5,462 nt of DNA from Acidobacteriota bacterium (lineage in GTDB: Bacteria; Acidobacteriota; Terriglobia; Acidoferrales; UBA7541). Both the position numbers and the translations under genes were made by a program. Below the pieces are notes generated by a model. The model was not told the origin of the DNA. It worked only from the letters and a program-made list of their open reading frames with translations, and ran no database searches. Location of the stretch: positions 1 through 5,462 of the forward strand of contig JAFAZL010000581.1 of assembly GCA_019239815.1 (NCBI GenBank), read 5' to 3'. Positions 1 to 5,462 of the stretch are shown piece after piece (positions within the stretch are counted from its first letter, which is position 1; each line of letters starts with the position of its first letter).

Positions 1-513
1 TATGGACGCGGAGGCGATCACTATCCATTTTTCAAAGCGGGCAGCCCGGCAGTGCGATTTACCGAGCCGTGGGAAGACTACAACCACGAGCACCAAACTC
101 CGCGAACGGAGAATGGCGTCGAGTATGGCGACTACGCAAAATATCTGAATTCGTCGTTGCTTGGGAATGTCGCGCGCGACAATGCGGAAGCGTTGCGGCA
201 GCTTGCGTTGGCCCCCGCTCCGCCGAAAGACGTGCGACTCGCGGGCGCGGTAACGCAGGACGCGAAGCTCTCTTGGTCGGCGGAAGATGACGACGCCCGC
301 GCCGGATTCGAGATTTTATGGCGCGAAACGACCGAAACGCGCTGGAGCGTCCTGACCTTTGCCGAATCGGCAGGCGAAACCGTACTGAAAGACGTCTCCA
401 CCGACAATCATTTCTATGCAGTGCGATCCGTGGGAAAGAACGGCGCCCGCTCAATCGCAGTCCCGTCTCAACCGGCACCCCGTCGCCCACTCCCGACACC
501 GGAGAAAAAATAG
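1..513 (+). CDS. M28 family zinc peptidase, C-terminal part (5' end outside window)
   Basis: The reading frame is open from the first base and ends at TAG 511-513, giving 170 residues with no start in view. The first ~70 residues look like the end of an M28 (aminopeptidase Y/S-type) catalytic domain: a GGDHYPFF segment, then AGSPAVRFTE and DYNHEHQ, which by family comparison holds the last zinc-ligand histidine (window residue 29 or 31). The family releases amino acids or dipeptides from peptides, usually outside the cytoplasm using two zinc ions. Residues ~75-158 look like a fibronectin type III-like beta domain (LSWSAEDDD, FEILWRET, FYAVRSVGKNG), a common C-terminal addition in these enzymes. 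The tail is proline-rich and basic. A GTG at 52 could be mistaken for a start, but the conserved domain continues upstream of it, so the gene is cut by the window edge rather than truncated. The other zinc ligands cannot be checked here. Confidence 0.85.
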   Translation, partial: YGRGGDHYPFFKAGSPAVRFTEPWEDYNHEHQTPRTENGVEYGDYAKYLNSSLLGNVARDNAEALRQLALAPAPPKDVRLAGAVTQDAKLSWSAEDDDARAGFEILWRETTETRWSVLTFAESAGETVLKDVSTDNHFYAVRSVGKNGARSIAVPSQPAPRRPLPTPEKK

Positions 514-533
514 GATTGGAAGGCGGTTGGGTG

Positions 534-566
534 CCGCACCCTCAGGTTTTAGAGGGTGCGGATTTT
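534..566 (+). terminator. Probable intrinsic terminator after the M28 peptidase gene
   Basis: A perfect 10-bp inverted repeat (CCGCACCCTC at 534-543, GAGGGTGCGG at 552-561) encloses an 8-nt loop and is followed by ATTTT at 562-566. It starts 21 nt after the peptidase stop codon. The T-run is only four long, so it is a moderate terminator by the classic rule. It lies between two converging genes; the complementary strand has no T-run after the hairpin, so it serves the rightward peptidase best, although the stem could also slow transcripts leaving the VOC gene that ends at 580. Confidence 0.65.
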
Positions 567-579
567 CCCGACGCGCCGA

Positions 580-1080
580 CTACTTCGTAATCTTGGCGCC
601 CCATTGGTCGGGGCTCAGATCTTTCGCGTGTTGCGAGAAGATCCAAAGGTGGCCTTCGAGGTCCTGCACCGCGTACTGAAGCTCGCCGTAAACGGTTTCG
701 TGAACCTGCTCAACCAGACGAATACCGGTCGACTTCACCTTCCGATAATGCGCGTCGACGTCATCGAAGAAAATCGTGAGCCTTTGCAGGTTGTAGCCAA
801 GTTCAGCCGGCGTCGCCGCATTCGCCACCTTAGCGAGATGCGCCATGACGTAAGCATTCGACAGTCGAAGCTGCGCGCCAGAAATCTTCCCCGTCGTCGA
901 GTCGGTGTAGTGATACTGCTCGACGAACCCGAAATGCTTCACCAGCCAGTCGATTGCCGTCGGCAAATCTCGATAGGAGACGTGAGGCAGAACAGTATCG
1001 ACAGGCACAGAGCGATTTTTCATAGCGCTTGGATGATTGTGGCTGAGTTTGGTTGTTGCGTCCATTACTCGTTGTGCCAT
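580..1080 (-). CDS. VOC family protein (glyoxalase/bleomycin-resistance fold, PhnB-like)
   Basis: This encodes 166 residues if begun at 1080. The protein has the two beta-alpha-beta-beta-beta halves of the vicinal oxygen chelate fold: residues ~29-85 (TVLPHVSYRDLPTAIDWLVK, FGFVEQYHY, SGAQLRLSNAYVM) and ~98-151 (LQRLTIFFDDVDAHYRK, HETVYGELQYAVQDLEGHLW). The closing YGE-Q-DLEGHLWIFSQH pattern is typical of a subgroup annotated as glyoxalase or bleomycin-resistance proteins. VOC proteins bind or transform small molecules, often with a divalent metal, and this one is probably cytoplasmic. The substrate cannot be named. The start is uncertain: Met1 (1080), Met6 (1065) and Met20 (1023) all lack a good Shine-Dalgarno sequence, and the conserved domain begins just after Met20, so the true protein may be 147 residues from 1023. 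It lies 35 nt downstream of a second VOC gene on the same strand, probably co-transcribed with it. Confidence 0.85.
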   Translation of the reverse strand: MAQRVMDATTKLSHNHPSAMKNRSVPVDTVLPHVSYRDLPTAIDWLVKHFGFVEQYHYTDSTTGKISGAQLRLSNAYVMAHLAKVANAATPAELGYNLQRLTIFFDDVDAHYRKVKSTGIRLVEQVHETVYGELQYAVQDLEGHLWIFSQHAKDLSPDQWGAKITK

Positions 1081-1115
1081 CAGGAATGCATATCGATTCG
1101 CCGCGCGAGCCCCGA

Positions 1116-1502
1116 CTAAACACGCTGGGCGAAGGTCAGGTAGTGGCCGGCGGGATCCTGGTAGCCGATTTCGCGCATGCCGTAGAAGGCGGTGCGTTCG
1201 GGCATCGTCGTTTTGTATTTCTTCAGAGCGGCGAGGATCGAATTGAGATTGTCGACTTCAATGTAGAGAAAGGTTGGGCCTTTTTTCGCGGCTTCGGCGA
1301 TTTGCGGCATGTCTTCGCCGAGGCTCGCGTAAGTCTGGTACATCACTTCATTGCCGTCTTTTTGGAGAGAGACGAAGTTGAGTTTGCCGCCGTCTCCGGG
1401 AACCTCGATTGTCTTCTCGAAACCCAGCGCGTCGACCCAGAAGTGCAGCACCGGCTCGATCTCCTGAACAAAAAGCACTGGAGTAATTTGTTTGACGACC
1501 AT
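1116..1502 (-). CDS. VOC family protein (glyoxalase/bleomycin-resistance fold)
   Basis: This is a 128-residue protein, the usual length of a single VOC-fold chain. Half one spans residues ~5-60 (ITPVLFVQEIEPVLHFWVDALGFEK, then LNFVSLQKDGNEVMYQTYAS). Half two spans ~75-125 (GPTFLYIEVDNLNSILAALKK, then FYGMREIGYQDPAGHYLTFAQ). The FYGMREIGYQDPAGH block is the typical last-strand signature of the superfamily. The ATG at 1502 is well supported by AAAGGAG at 1514-1508, five nt before the start. It is the first gene of a leftward unit with the VOC gene at 580-1080, and it starts next to the shared control region at 1530-1593. Known VOC proteins include glyoxalases, dioxygenases, fosfomycin-modifying enzymes and drug-binding proteins; nothing here picks one. 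The two VOC proteins share only the fold, so they do not look like a recent tandem duplication. Confidence 0.88.
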   Translation of the reverse strand: MVVKQITPVLFVQEIEPVLHFWVDALGFEKTIEVPGDGGKLNFVSLQKDGNEVMYQTYASLGEDMPQIAEAAKKGPTFLYIEVDNLNSILAALKKYKTTMPERTAFYGMREIGYQDPAGHYLTFAQRV

Positions 1503-1529
1503 GGTCGCTCCTTTGAGGAAAAATCATGC

Positions 1530-1558
1530 TTGACGGTATAGCTAGTCTTAATTAGACT
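1530..1558 (+). promoter_or_regulatory. Predicted sigma-70 promoter for the rightward Cdd1-ABM-PadR operon
   Basis: Read rightward, TTGACG (1530-1535, five of six matches to the -35 consensus) is followed by a 17-nt spacer and TAGACT (1553-1558). Transcription would begin near 1565, about 38 nt before the ATG at 1603. The -10 hexamer is identical to that of the opposing promoter at 1565-1593, and each promoter's transcript would pass through the other promoter. It is predicted by eye only. Confidence 0.5.
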
Positions 1559-1569
1559 AGTGTAAGTCT
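1542..1569. promoter_or_regulatory. Inverted-repeat operator candidate in the shared control region
   Basis: A perfect inverted repeat, CTAGTCT (1542-1548) and AGACTAG (1554-1560), is separated by TAATT. A further AGTCT at 1565-1569 forms a second inverted repeat with AGACT at 1554-1558. The three 5-mers start at 1544, 1554 and 1565, in alternating orientation and about one DNA turn apart. They overlap the -10 boxes of both predicted promoters, so a bound dimer could block both. The obvious candidate protein is the PadR regulator at 2243-2842, but the site does not look like the ATGT-N8-ACAT pattern described for some PadR proteins, so the binder is unknown. Confidence 0.5.
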
Positions 1570-1593
1570 AGATCGGCTATTGAAGCTTGTCAA
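1565..1593 (-). promoter_or_regulatory. Predicted sigma-70 promoter for the leftward VOC operon
   Basis: Read leftward, a perfect -35 box TTGACA (1593-1588) is followed by a 17-nt spacer and a -10 box TAGACT (1570-1565, four of six matches to TATAAT). Transcription would begin near 1558, giving a leader of about 55 nt before the ATG at 1502. The -35 box shares two bases with the Shine-Dalgarno sequence of the rightward gene at 1603. It is predicted by eye only. Confidence 0.55.
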
Positions 1594-1602
1594 GGAGGAC
1601 TT

Positions 1603-1875
1603 ATGGCTTCGGAAGCACGCGAATTGAGAGACCTGATCTCCGTTGGACCCGCGATGGTGCGCGATTTTCATTTGCTCGGAGTGCACAGCATGGCCGACCT
1701 GGCACGACGGAGCCCTGAACGGATGTACGCGCAACTGGAGCGCGTCGCGCCTCAGCACGTGGACATTTGCGTTCTGGATACGTTTCGAGCGGCCGTCGCC
1801 CAGGCGCGCAATCCTCGGTTGCCCGCAGAACAGTGCCAATGGTGGTGGTGGAGCGCACAAAGGAAGAAAGGCTGA
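1603..1875 (+). CDS. Cdd1-like helix-hairpin-helix protein
   Basis: This is a 90-residue protein. Residues 8-33 (ELRDLISVGPAMVRDFHLLGV) form a helix-hairpin-helix-like motif with the VGPA turn, and the middle (SPERMYAQLERV, then DICVLDTFRAAVAQAR) fits the small 'pathogenicity locus' Cdd1 family. The fold resembles DNA-binding HhH modules, but the family's biochemical role is not established, so DNA binding is only an inference. The C-terminus holds four consecutive tryptophans (80-83) before a basic tail; a Trp-rich end is common in this family. The start is well supported: AAGGAGG at 1592-1598 lies four nt before the ATG. It is the first gene of a rightward unit, with only five nt before the next gene, and is divergent from the VOC operon. 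Confidence 0.8.
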   Translation: MASEARELRDLISVGPAMVRDFHLLGVHSMADLARRSPERMYAQLERVAPQHVDICVLDTFRAAVAQARNPRLPAEQCQWWWWSAQRKKG

Positions 1876-1880
1876 TCGCC

Positions 1881-2195
1881 ATGCAAAAAGTACTAATCGA
1901 CGCGTTCGTCGTTCCAGAAGAATCGAAATCAGAATTCCTCGACCGATCGCGCCAAGTGCAAGCCTTCTTGCGAACCTTGCCCGGATTTGTCGAAGGATTC
2001 CTTCACGAAAAGATCGAAGGCAACGGCCGCTTCAACGTCGTGACGACCGCAATCTGGGAAAATGACTCGGCGTACGAGAACGCCAAGAAGGCGTCAGCCG
2101 AGGAGTTTCGGAGGACGAACTTCAATCCGCAAGACATGATGAAGCAGCTCAAGATTGAAGTGGAACGCGCCGTCTATCACCGATCGCCGTACTGA
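1881..2195 (+). CDS. Antibiotic biosynthesis monooxygenase (ABM) fold protein
   Basis: This encodes 104 residues. The pattern MQKVLIDAFVVPEESKSEFLDRSRQVQAFLRTLPGFVEG, then FNVVTTAIWENDSAYENAKKAS, is that of the small ferredoxin-like ABM domain, which usually works as a dimer (dimeric alpha/beta barrel). Members include quinone-forming monooxygenases such as YgiN, heme-degrading enzymes and proteins of unknown activity; no residue set here selects one. The protein has no signal peptide and is probably cytoplasmic. The frame is open further upstream, overlapping the Cdd1-like gene, but the domain begins at the ATG at 1881, which has AAAGG at 1867-1871, nine nt upstream, and follows the previous stop codon by five nt. 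That spacing implies co-transcription with the Cdd1-like gene. Confidence 0.78.
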   Translation: MQKVLIDAFVVPEESKSEFLDRSRQVQAFLRTLPGFVEGFLHEKIEGNGRFNVVTTAIWENDSAYENAKKASAEEFRRTNFNPQDMMKQLKIEVERAVYHRSPY

Positions 2196-2242
2196 GCGTA
2201 GCCGCTAAGTGAGTAGCGAATGCAACGACCGAAAAGAAAACA

Positions 2243-2842
2243 ATGAGAGGTCGCAATTCGAAAAAATCTGTGGTCACAACGCCCGATCTCGTGATCCTCA
2301 GCCTGCTGGCAGAGCGGCCGATGCACGGCTATCAAGTGAATCTCGAGTTGGAGCGGCGATGCATCCGCGATTGGGCCGCGATCTCGCGCCCTCAGATTTA
2401 CTACTCGCTGGAGAAGCTTGCTGGATCAGGGCTGATTCGCGCCGGCGATTCGGAAGACCCGGCCGCAGGCCCGGATCGTCGCGTGTTTGAAACTACAGCG
2501 AAAGGCCGGCACATACTGATCGACGCGCTTGAACGCGAAGACTGGACAACCCAGCGCGACCGTCCGCCATTTCTGACTTGGGTCGCCCTCTCCTGGCAAG
2601 CCCGCCCCGGCGTTTTCAAAAAGCAGCTCGCGCGCCGAAAAGAATTCCTCGAGCGAGAACTCGCCCGCGAAAAAGCAACGCTCAACTCCATCCTCGCCGA
2701 AGTCGGCCATCCCTATCACGAGGCCGCATGGATGGTCACCCTGATGATCGAGCAGTTTCAAACCGAGTTGAAATGGCTACGCAAGGTCGAACGTGAATTT
2801 CCAAAGCGCGCATCCGCGAAAAATCCCGAGTATGCGAAGTAA
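2243..2842 (+). CDS. PadR family transcriptional regulator
   Basis: This is a 199-residue protein. Residues ~13-95 are the PadR winged helix: TPDLVILSLLAERPMHGYQV (helix 1 and the family's HGY signature), SRPQIYYSLEKLAGSGLI (recognition helix with the PQIYYSL-KL pattern), then a wing with RRVFETTAKGRHIL. Residues ~100-190 are a long, charged helical region (FLTWVALSWQARPG, RRKEFLERELAREKATL, MVTLMIEQFQTELKWLRKVERE), matching the C-terminal PadR dimerisation domain (Vir_act_alpha_C type). PadR proteins are usually cytoplasmic repressors released by phenolic acids, drugs or other small ligands, often controlling neighbouring detoxification or efflux genes. Only a weak GAAAAG-like Shine-Dalgarno precedes the ATG. 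The gene follows the ABM gene by 47 nt and probably belongs to the same unit, suggesting it regulates the locus. It ends 15 nt from the converging metalloprotease gene. Confidence 0.9.
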   Translation: MRGRNSKKSVVTTPDLVILSLLAERPMHGYQVNLELERRCIRDWAAISRPQIYYSLEKLAGSGLIRAGDSEDPAAGPDRRVFETTAKGRHILIDALEREDWTTQRDRPPFLTWVALSWQARPGVFKKQLARRKEFLERELAREKATLNSILAEVGHPYHEAAWMVTLMIEQFQTELKWLRKVEREFPKRASAKNPEYAK

Positions 2843-2857
2843 CGTTGTCGCTTTGAA

Positions 2858-5350
2858 TTAAAAATCCTCGTCATCCCCAATCGGCGGTCCATCCGGCGCC
2901 TCCGCTGGCGCCGTCATCACAACCTTCGTTGGATCCTTCTCGAATTGCTCGATCTGCTGCGCCACAAACGCAAAATACACCGCCGCCGTATCATCCGCCG
3001 ACCGTAACGTACCCGCCGCCGCATTCTTCGCCTTATACAAACGCAGTTCCGCGCTTGCCACCGCTCGCACTTCCGGTAGCGTCGTCGTGTCATTTGCCAG
3101 CGCCATCAACTCAACCAATGCTGCGTTATCGACCGCCCGCCCAATCTCCCCCAAATATCCCGGCGCGTTCGCCCCCGCATGCGTCGCCGTCAAAATCTGA
3201 TCGATCACCTCCGCCAGCCCCGGATTCGCCGCATCGCGATCATGAAACTCCACCAGCCGCGCCGCCCTCTGCGGATTAAAAAGAAATCCCATCACATGTT
3301 GTGCCGCCGCCTCCGCCGGCGCCACCGCATCAAACGCGGGACTCGTCCGAATCTTGAAATCCTCCCGCCCGCGCGCCCACATCACCGGCCGCGGCGGAAT
3401 CATCTTCAGTAGCGACTCCGGCAACGCCAGCACGCGCGGATCGAGCGTCGCGAGGACAGCTTTCAGCGCACGACGCTGCTCGGCGGGCGCAACGATCGTC
3501 GTCGGGACCTCCCCATCCCCGCGCACCGCAAACGTATAATCCATGCCGCCGATCAATTTACTTGCCGCCTCGACCTGATACCGATGCAACATATAGATCG
3601 GCACCAGCGTATCTTCCAGCGTCGCCAGCGGCGCCCCTTCGCGAATATTGTTCTCCCCAAATCGCGCCAGAGCCGCCGCCCGCACCTTCATCAGCCGCTC
3701 CAACTCATCGACCGCGTTCGCTCCCGAATCCCACAAATGCGCCACGCTGCTCGACGAACCCGCCGGCCGCGCATCCTGGTCCGTCAAAAATCGCAGCCCC
3801 CGACCCAAAAACGCATCGCTCAAAATTTTATTCAGCGCCGCACGCTCATCCGTCCCCGCCGCAAAATCCGAATACCCCCACGTGATCGACACTTTGTCCC
3901 ATTCGCCGATCCCCGTCGCATATGCTTGCGACAAATCCGGCACGCCGTCCGCGCCCAGCGTCACCACCGGCGGCGGATAATCCATCACCGACGATCGCCC
4001 CACCGTGCTCGCCGAATAATTGTGCTCCAGCCCCAACGTGTGCCCCACTTCGTGCGCCGCCAATTGACGCAACCGCGCCAGCGCCATCTCCTGCATCTTC
4101 CCGCCGCTTGACCCCGACCCCGCCGCGCGACCCTTCTCATATGGCGCCAGCAGCCCCTCCGCGATCAAAAAATCCTGCCGCACGCGCAGCGACCCCAGCG
4201 ACACCTGCCCCTTGATAATTTCCCCCGTTCGCGGATCAATCACACCCTCGCCATACGACCACCCGCGCGTCGCCCGATGAATCCACTGAATCACGTTGTA
4301 GCGCAGATCCATTGGGTCCGCGCCTTCCGGCATCATCTCCACGCGAAACGCATTCCGATATCCCGCCGCCTCAAACGCTTGCGCCCACCAATTCGCGCCT
4401 TCCAGCAGCGCCCCGCGAATCGGTTCCGGCGTGCCGCGATCCAGGTAATAGACAATCGGCTGCACCGCTTCGCTCATCGCCGCATTCGGATCTTTTTTCT
4501 CCAGCCGATGCCGCGCCGTAAATCGCTTCACAATCGGCTCGCTGATCGGCGTCGCATAATCCATGTACGAAATCCCAAAAAAGCTCGAACGCGGATCGTA
4601 CGCGCGCGTCTTGTATCCCGCCGGCGGCAGCTGCACAAACGAATGGTGCTCGCGCACCGTGATCGATTCCGGCGACGGCGTCACATCCTTCACCCATTGC
4701 CCTGGATGCTCCCCCGCGAACGTCAGCGTCGTCTCAACCTCGGTGTTCAGCGGAAAATTTTTCGTCCGCGCCAGATAAAACGTGCACCGCCTATCGTCGA
4801 GCTTGAACGCCCCCTGCTTCGTCCGCGCCAGCACTTCTGGCACATGATGCGCGTCGCGCAGGAAAAACTCCGTCGCATCGACCAGCACGCGCGCTGAGTC
4901 ACCGCTTCCGTCTTCCGCCGCCACCGTAAATCCCCACAGCGCCGACTCCGCAAACGACTGCCGCACCGCCGCCCGCTCGTCCGGATCGCTCGTCACCGCC
5001 CGATAATCCAGGTTCGACTGCATCAACAAAATCTTCGGCCCCGTCCGCTCAAATCGCACCACCCGCGTCGCGCCCATCTGCCCGCGATCCAGCCCGATGT
5101 CGTTCGACCCCACTCCCGCCGGCAGCGACGTCTGATACAAAAATTCCGTCCCCCACTTATCGATCTCCAGCCAAATCTTCCCCGCCTTCGCATCCCAATA
5201 AAGATTGAAATACCCCGCCAGCTTCTGCGTATCCTTCGTTTTTTCCGCAATGGTGGGAGTTGCATCGGCTTTGTCGGCGGCCTGCGCAGCGACGGGCACC
5301 AACGCAATCGATAGAAGAAAGAAGACTAGCGCAGCCGAAAATTTCAACAT
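2858..5350 (-). CDS. Secreted zinc-dependent metalloprotease (DUF5117/DUF4953 type)
   Basis: From the ATG at 5350 this encodes 830 residues. A signal peptide is evident: MLKFSAAL, a hydrophobic core (FFLLSIALVPVAA) and AQA before A25 as a likely cleavage site, so it is exported. Residues ~43-270 (KLAGYFNLYWDAKAGKIWLE onward) match the N-terminal DUF5117/DUF5118 region of this family. The catalytic part has a conserved DPRTGEIIKG segment near residue 370 and the motif HEVGHTLGLEHN at 433-444 (plus-strand coordinates 4054 down). H433, H437 and H443 are the predicted zinc ligands and E434 the catalytic base, with SVMDY (M456) as the metzincin Met-turn; all key residues are intact. The C-terminal ~370 residues are largely alpha-helical and end in an acidic tail. 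The family is annotated as zinc metalloproteases of unknown specificity. An upstream in-frame ATG at 5392 would add 14 residues, but GGAGG eight nt before 5350 and the signal peptide favour the later start. The gene stands alone and its codon use differs from its neighbours. Confidence 0.92.
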   Translation of the reverse strand: MLKFSAALVFFLLSIALVPVAAQAADKADATPTIAEKTKDTQKLAGYFNLYWDAKAGKIWLEIDKWGTEFLYQTSLPAGVGSNDIGLDRGQMGATRVVRFERTGPKILLMQSNLDYRAVTSDPDERAAVRQSFAESALWGFTVAAEDGSGDSARVLVDATEFFLRDAHHVPEVLARTKQGAFKLDDRRCTFYLARTKNFPLNTEVETTLTFAGEHPGQWVKDVTPSPESITVREHHSFVQLPPAGYKTRAYDPRSSFFGISYMDYATPISEPIVKRFTARHRLEKKDPNAAMSEAVQPIVYYLDRGTPEPIRGALLEGANWWAQAFEAAGYRNAFRVEMMPEGADPMDLRYNVIQWIHRATRGWSYGEGVIDPRTGEIIKGQVSLGSLRVRQDFLIAEGLLAPYEKGRAAGSGSSGGKMQEMALARLRQLAAHEVGHTLGLEHNYSASTVGRSSVMDYPPPVVTLGADGVPDLSQAYATGIGEWDKVSITWGYSDFAAGTDERAALNKILSDAFLGRGLRFLTDQDARPAGSSSSVAHLWDSGANAVDELERLMKVRAAALARFGENNIREGAPLATLEDTLVPIYMLHRYQVEAASKLIGGMDYTFAVRGDGEVPTTIVAPAEQRRALKAVLATLDPRVLALPESLLKMIPPRPVMWARGREDFKIRTSPAFDAVAPAEAAAQHVMGFLFNPQRAARLVEFHDRDAANPGLAEVIDQILTATHAGANAPGYLGEIGRAVDNAALVELMALANDTTTLPEVRAVASAELRLYKAKNAAAGTLRSADDTAAVYFAFVAQQIEQFEKDPTKVVMTAPAEAPDGPPIGDDEDF

Positions 5351-5358
5351 TTCTGACA

Positions 5359-5363
5359 CCTCC
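5359..5363 (-). promoter_or_regulatory. Ribosome-binding site that fixes the metalloprotease start
   Basis: Read leftward, GGAGG lies eight nt before the ATG at 5350. The in-frame ATG at 5392 falls upstream of this site and would put 14 polar residues ahead of the signal peptide, so the 5350 start is preferred. Confidence 0.75.
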
Positions 5364-5403
5364 AAAATCATCGTCTTCGAACACACCGACACAAACGCGA
5401 CGC

Positions 5404-5432
5404 ATCGTACAGCGCCACAGCGTGCCAGCCAA
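5404..5432 (-). promoter_or_regulatory. Possible promoter of the metalloprotease gene
   Basis: Read leftward, TTGGCT (5432-5427, four of six matches to TTGACA), a 17-nt spacer and TACGAT (5409-5404, four of six matches to TATAAT) form a weak sigma-70-like promoter. Transcription would start near 5397 and give a leader of about 47 nt. An A/T-rich stretch at 5438-5449 lies just upstream. The match is modest and may be chance. Confidence 0.3.
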
Positions 5433-5434
5433 GC

Positions 5435-5443
5435 TGCTATAAT
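5435..5443 (+). promoter_or_regulatory. Extended -10 promoter element facing right, out of the window
   Basis: TGCTATAAT is a perfect extended -10 (TGnTATAAT). No good -35 is seen at 16-18 nt upstream, which extended -10 promoters can tolerate. It would start transcription near 5450, toward a gene beyond the window edge that is divergent from the metalloprotease gene. Confidence 0.4.
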
Positions 5444-5462
5444 TGAATTCGTAGCGCGCGAA

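Noticed and set aside
556..1119. A 187-codon plus-strand open frame covering the VOC gene at 580-1080
   Set aside because: The minus-strand frame reads as a complete VOC domain; the plus-strand product has no family likeness and no ribosome-binding site.
1767..2195. Longer version of the ABM gene starting at 1767
   Set aside because: The added 38 residues overlap the Cdd1-like gene in another frame and resemble no part of the ABM domain, which starts at the ATG at 1881.
2201..2215. Short GTAGC repeats before the PadR gene as a possible PadR operator
   Set aside because: The repeats are 4-5 nt long and imperfect, no longer than chance would give, and do not fit the ATGT-N8-ACAT form.
2980..3320. 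CCGCCG-rich runs as a possible tandem repeat or satellite
   Set aside because: They are alanine and other G-ending codons of the metalloprotease read on the opposite strand; there is no fixed repeat unit.
4277..4897. A 206-codon open frame on the plus strand inside the metalloprotease gene
   Set aside because: Its product is Arg/Pro/His-rich without any recognisable domain, and it is antisense to a gene with intact catalytic motifs. The scarcity of stops follows from the G-ending codons of the true gene.

Overview
The window is bacterial chromosomal DNA, moderately GC-rich and densely coding. The mix of genes (an M28 peptidase with a fibronectin-like tail, VOC-fold proteins, a Cdd1-type helix-hairpin-helix protein, a PadR regulator and a large secreted DUF5117/DUF4953-type metalloprotease) would suit a soil or freshwater bacterium such as an Acidobacteriota member. 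That assignment is an inference from gene families; there is no rRNA or other marker here.

Layout. Positions 1-513 (+) hold the C-terminal end of an exported M28 zinc peptidase whose start lies outside the window; a perfect 10-bp hairpin at 534-561 follows it. Two VOC (glyoxalase/bleomycin-resistance fold) genes then run leftward as a probable two-gene operon (1502 to 1116, then 1080 to 580). A compact control region at 1503-1602 separates them from a rightward operon of a Cdd1-like helix-hairpin-helix protein (1603-1875), an antibiotic-biosynthesis-monooxygenase (ABM) fold protein (1881-2195) and a PadR transcription factor (2243-2842). The PadR gene converges, with only 15 nt between, on a long leftward gene (5350 to 2858) for a secreted zinc metalloprotease with an HExxHxxGxxHN metzincin site. 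The last 112 nt contain its ribosome-binding site, a possible promoter, and an extended -10 element facing right toward a gene beyond the window.

The central part, 580-2842, looks like one regulated locus: two divergent transcription units of small-molecule-binding or oxidoreductase-fold proteins sharing a control region, with a PadR regulator at the end of one arm. I infer a role in sensing or detoxifying a small molecule, but no substrate can be read from the sequence. The most notable feature is the shared control region. It carries two near-consensus promoters facing opposite ways, overlapping so that each reads through the other, plus three copies of a 5-mer in alternating orientation spaced about one helical turn apart.

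The flanking peptidase genes look like housekeeping secreted proteolysis. No mobile element, tRNA, rRNA, CRISPR array or phage gene was seen, and no stretch above 300 nt lacks a gene. I found no clear evidence of an entirely new biological system.
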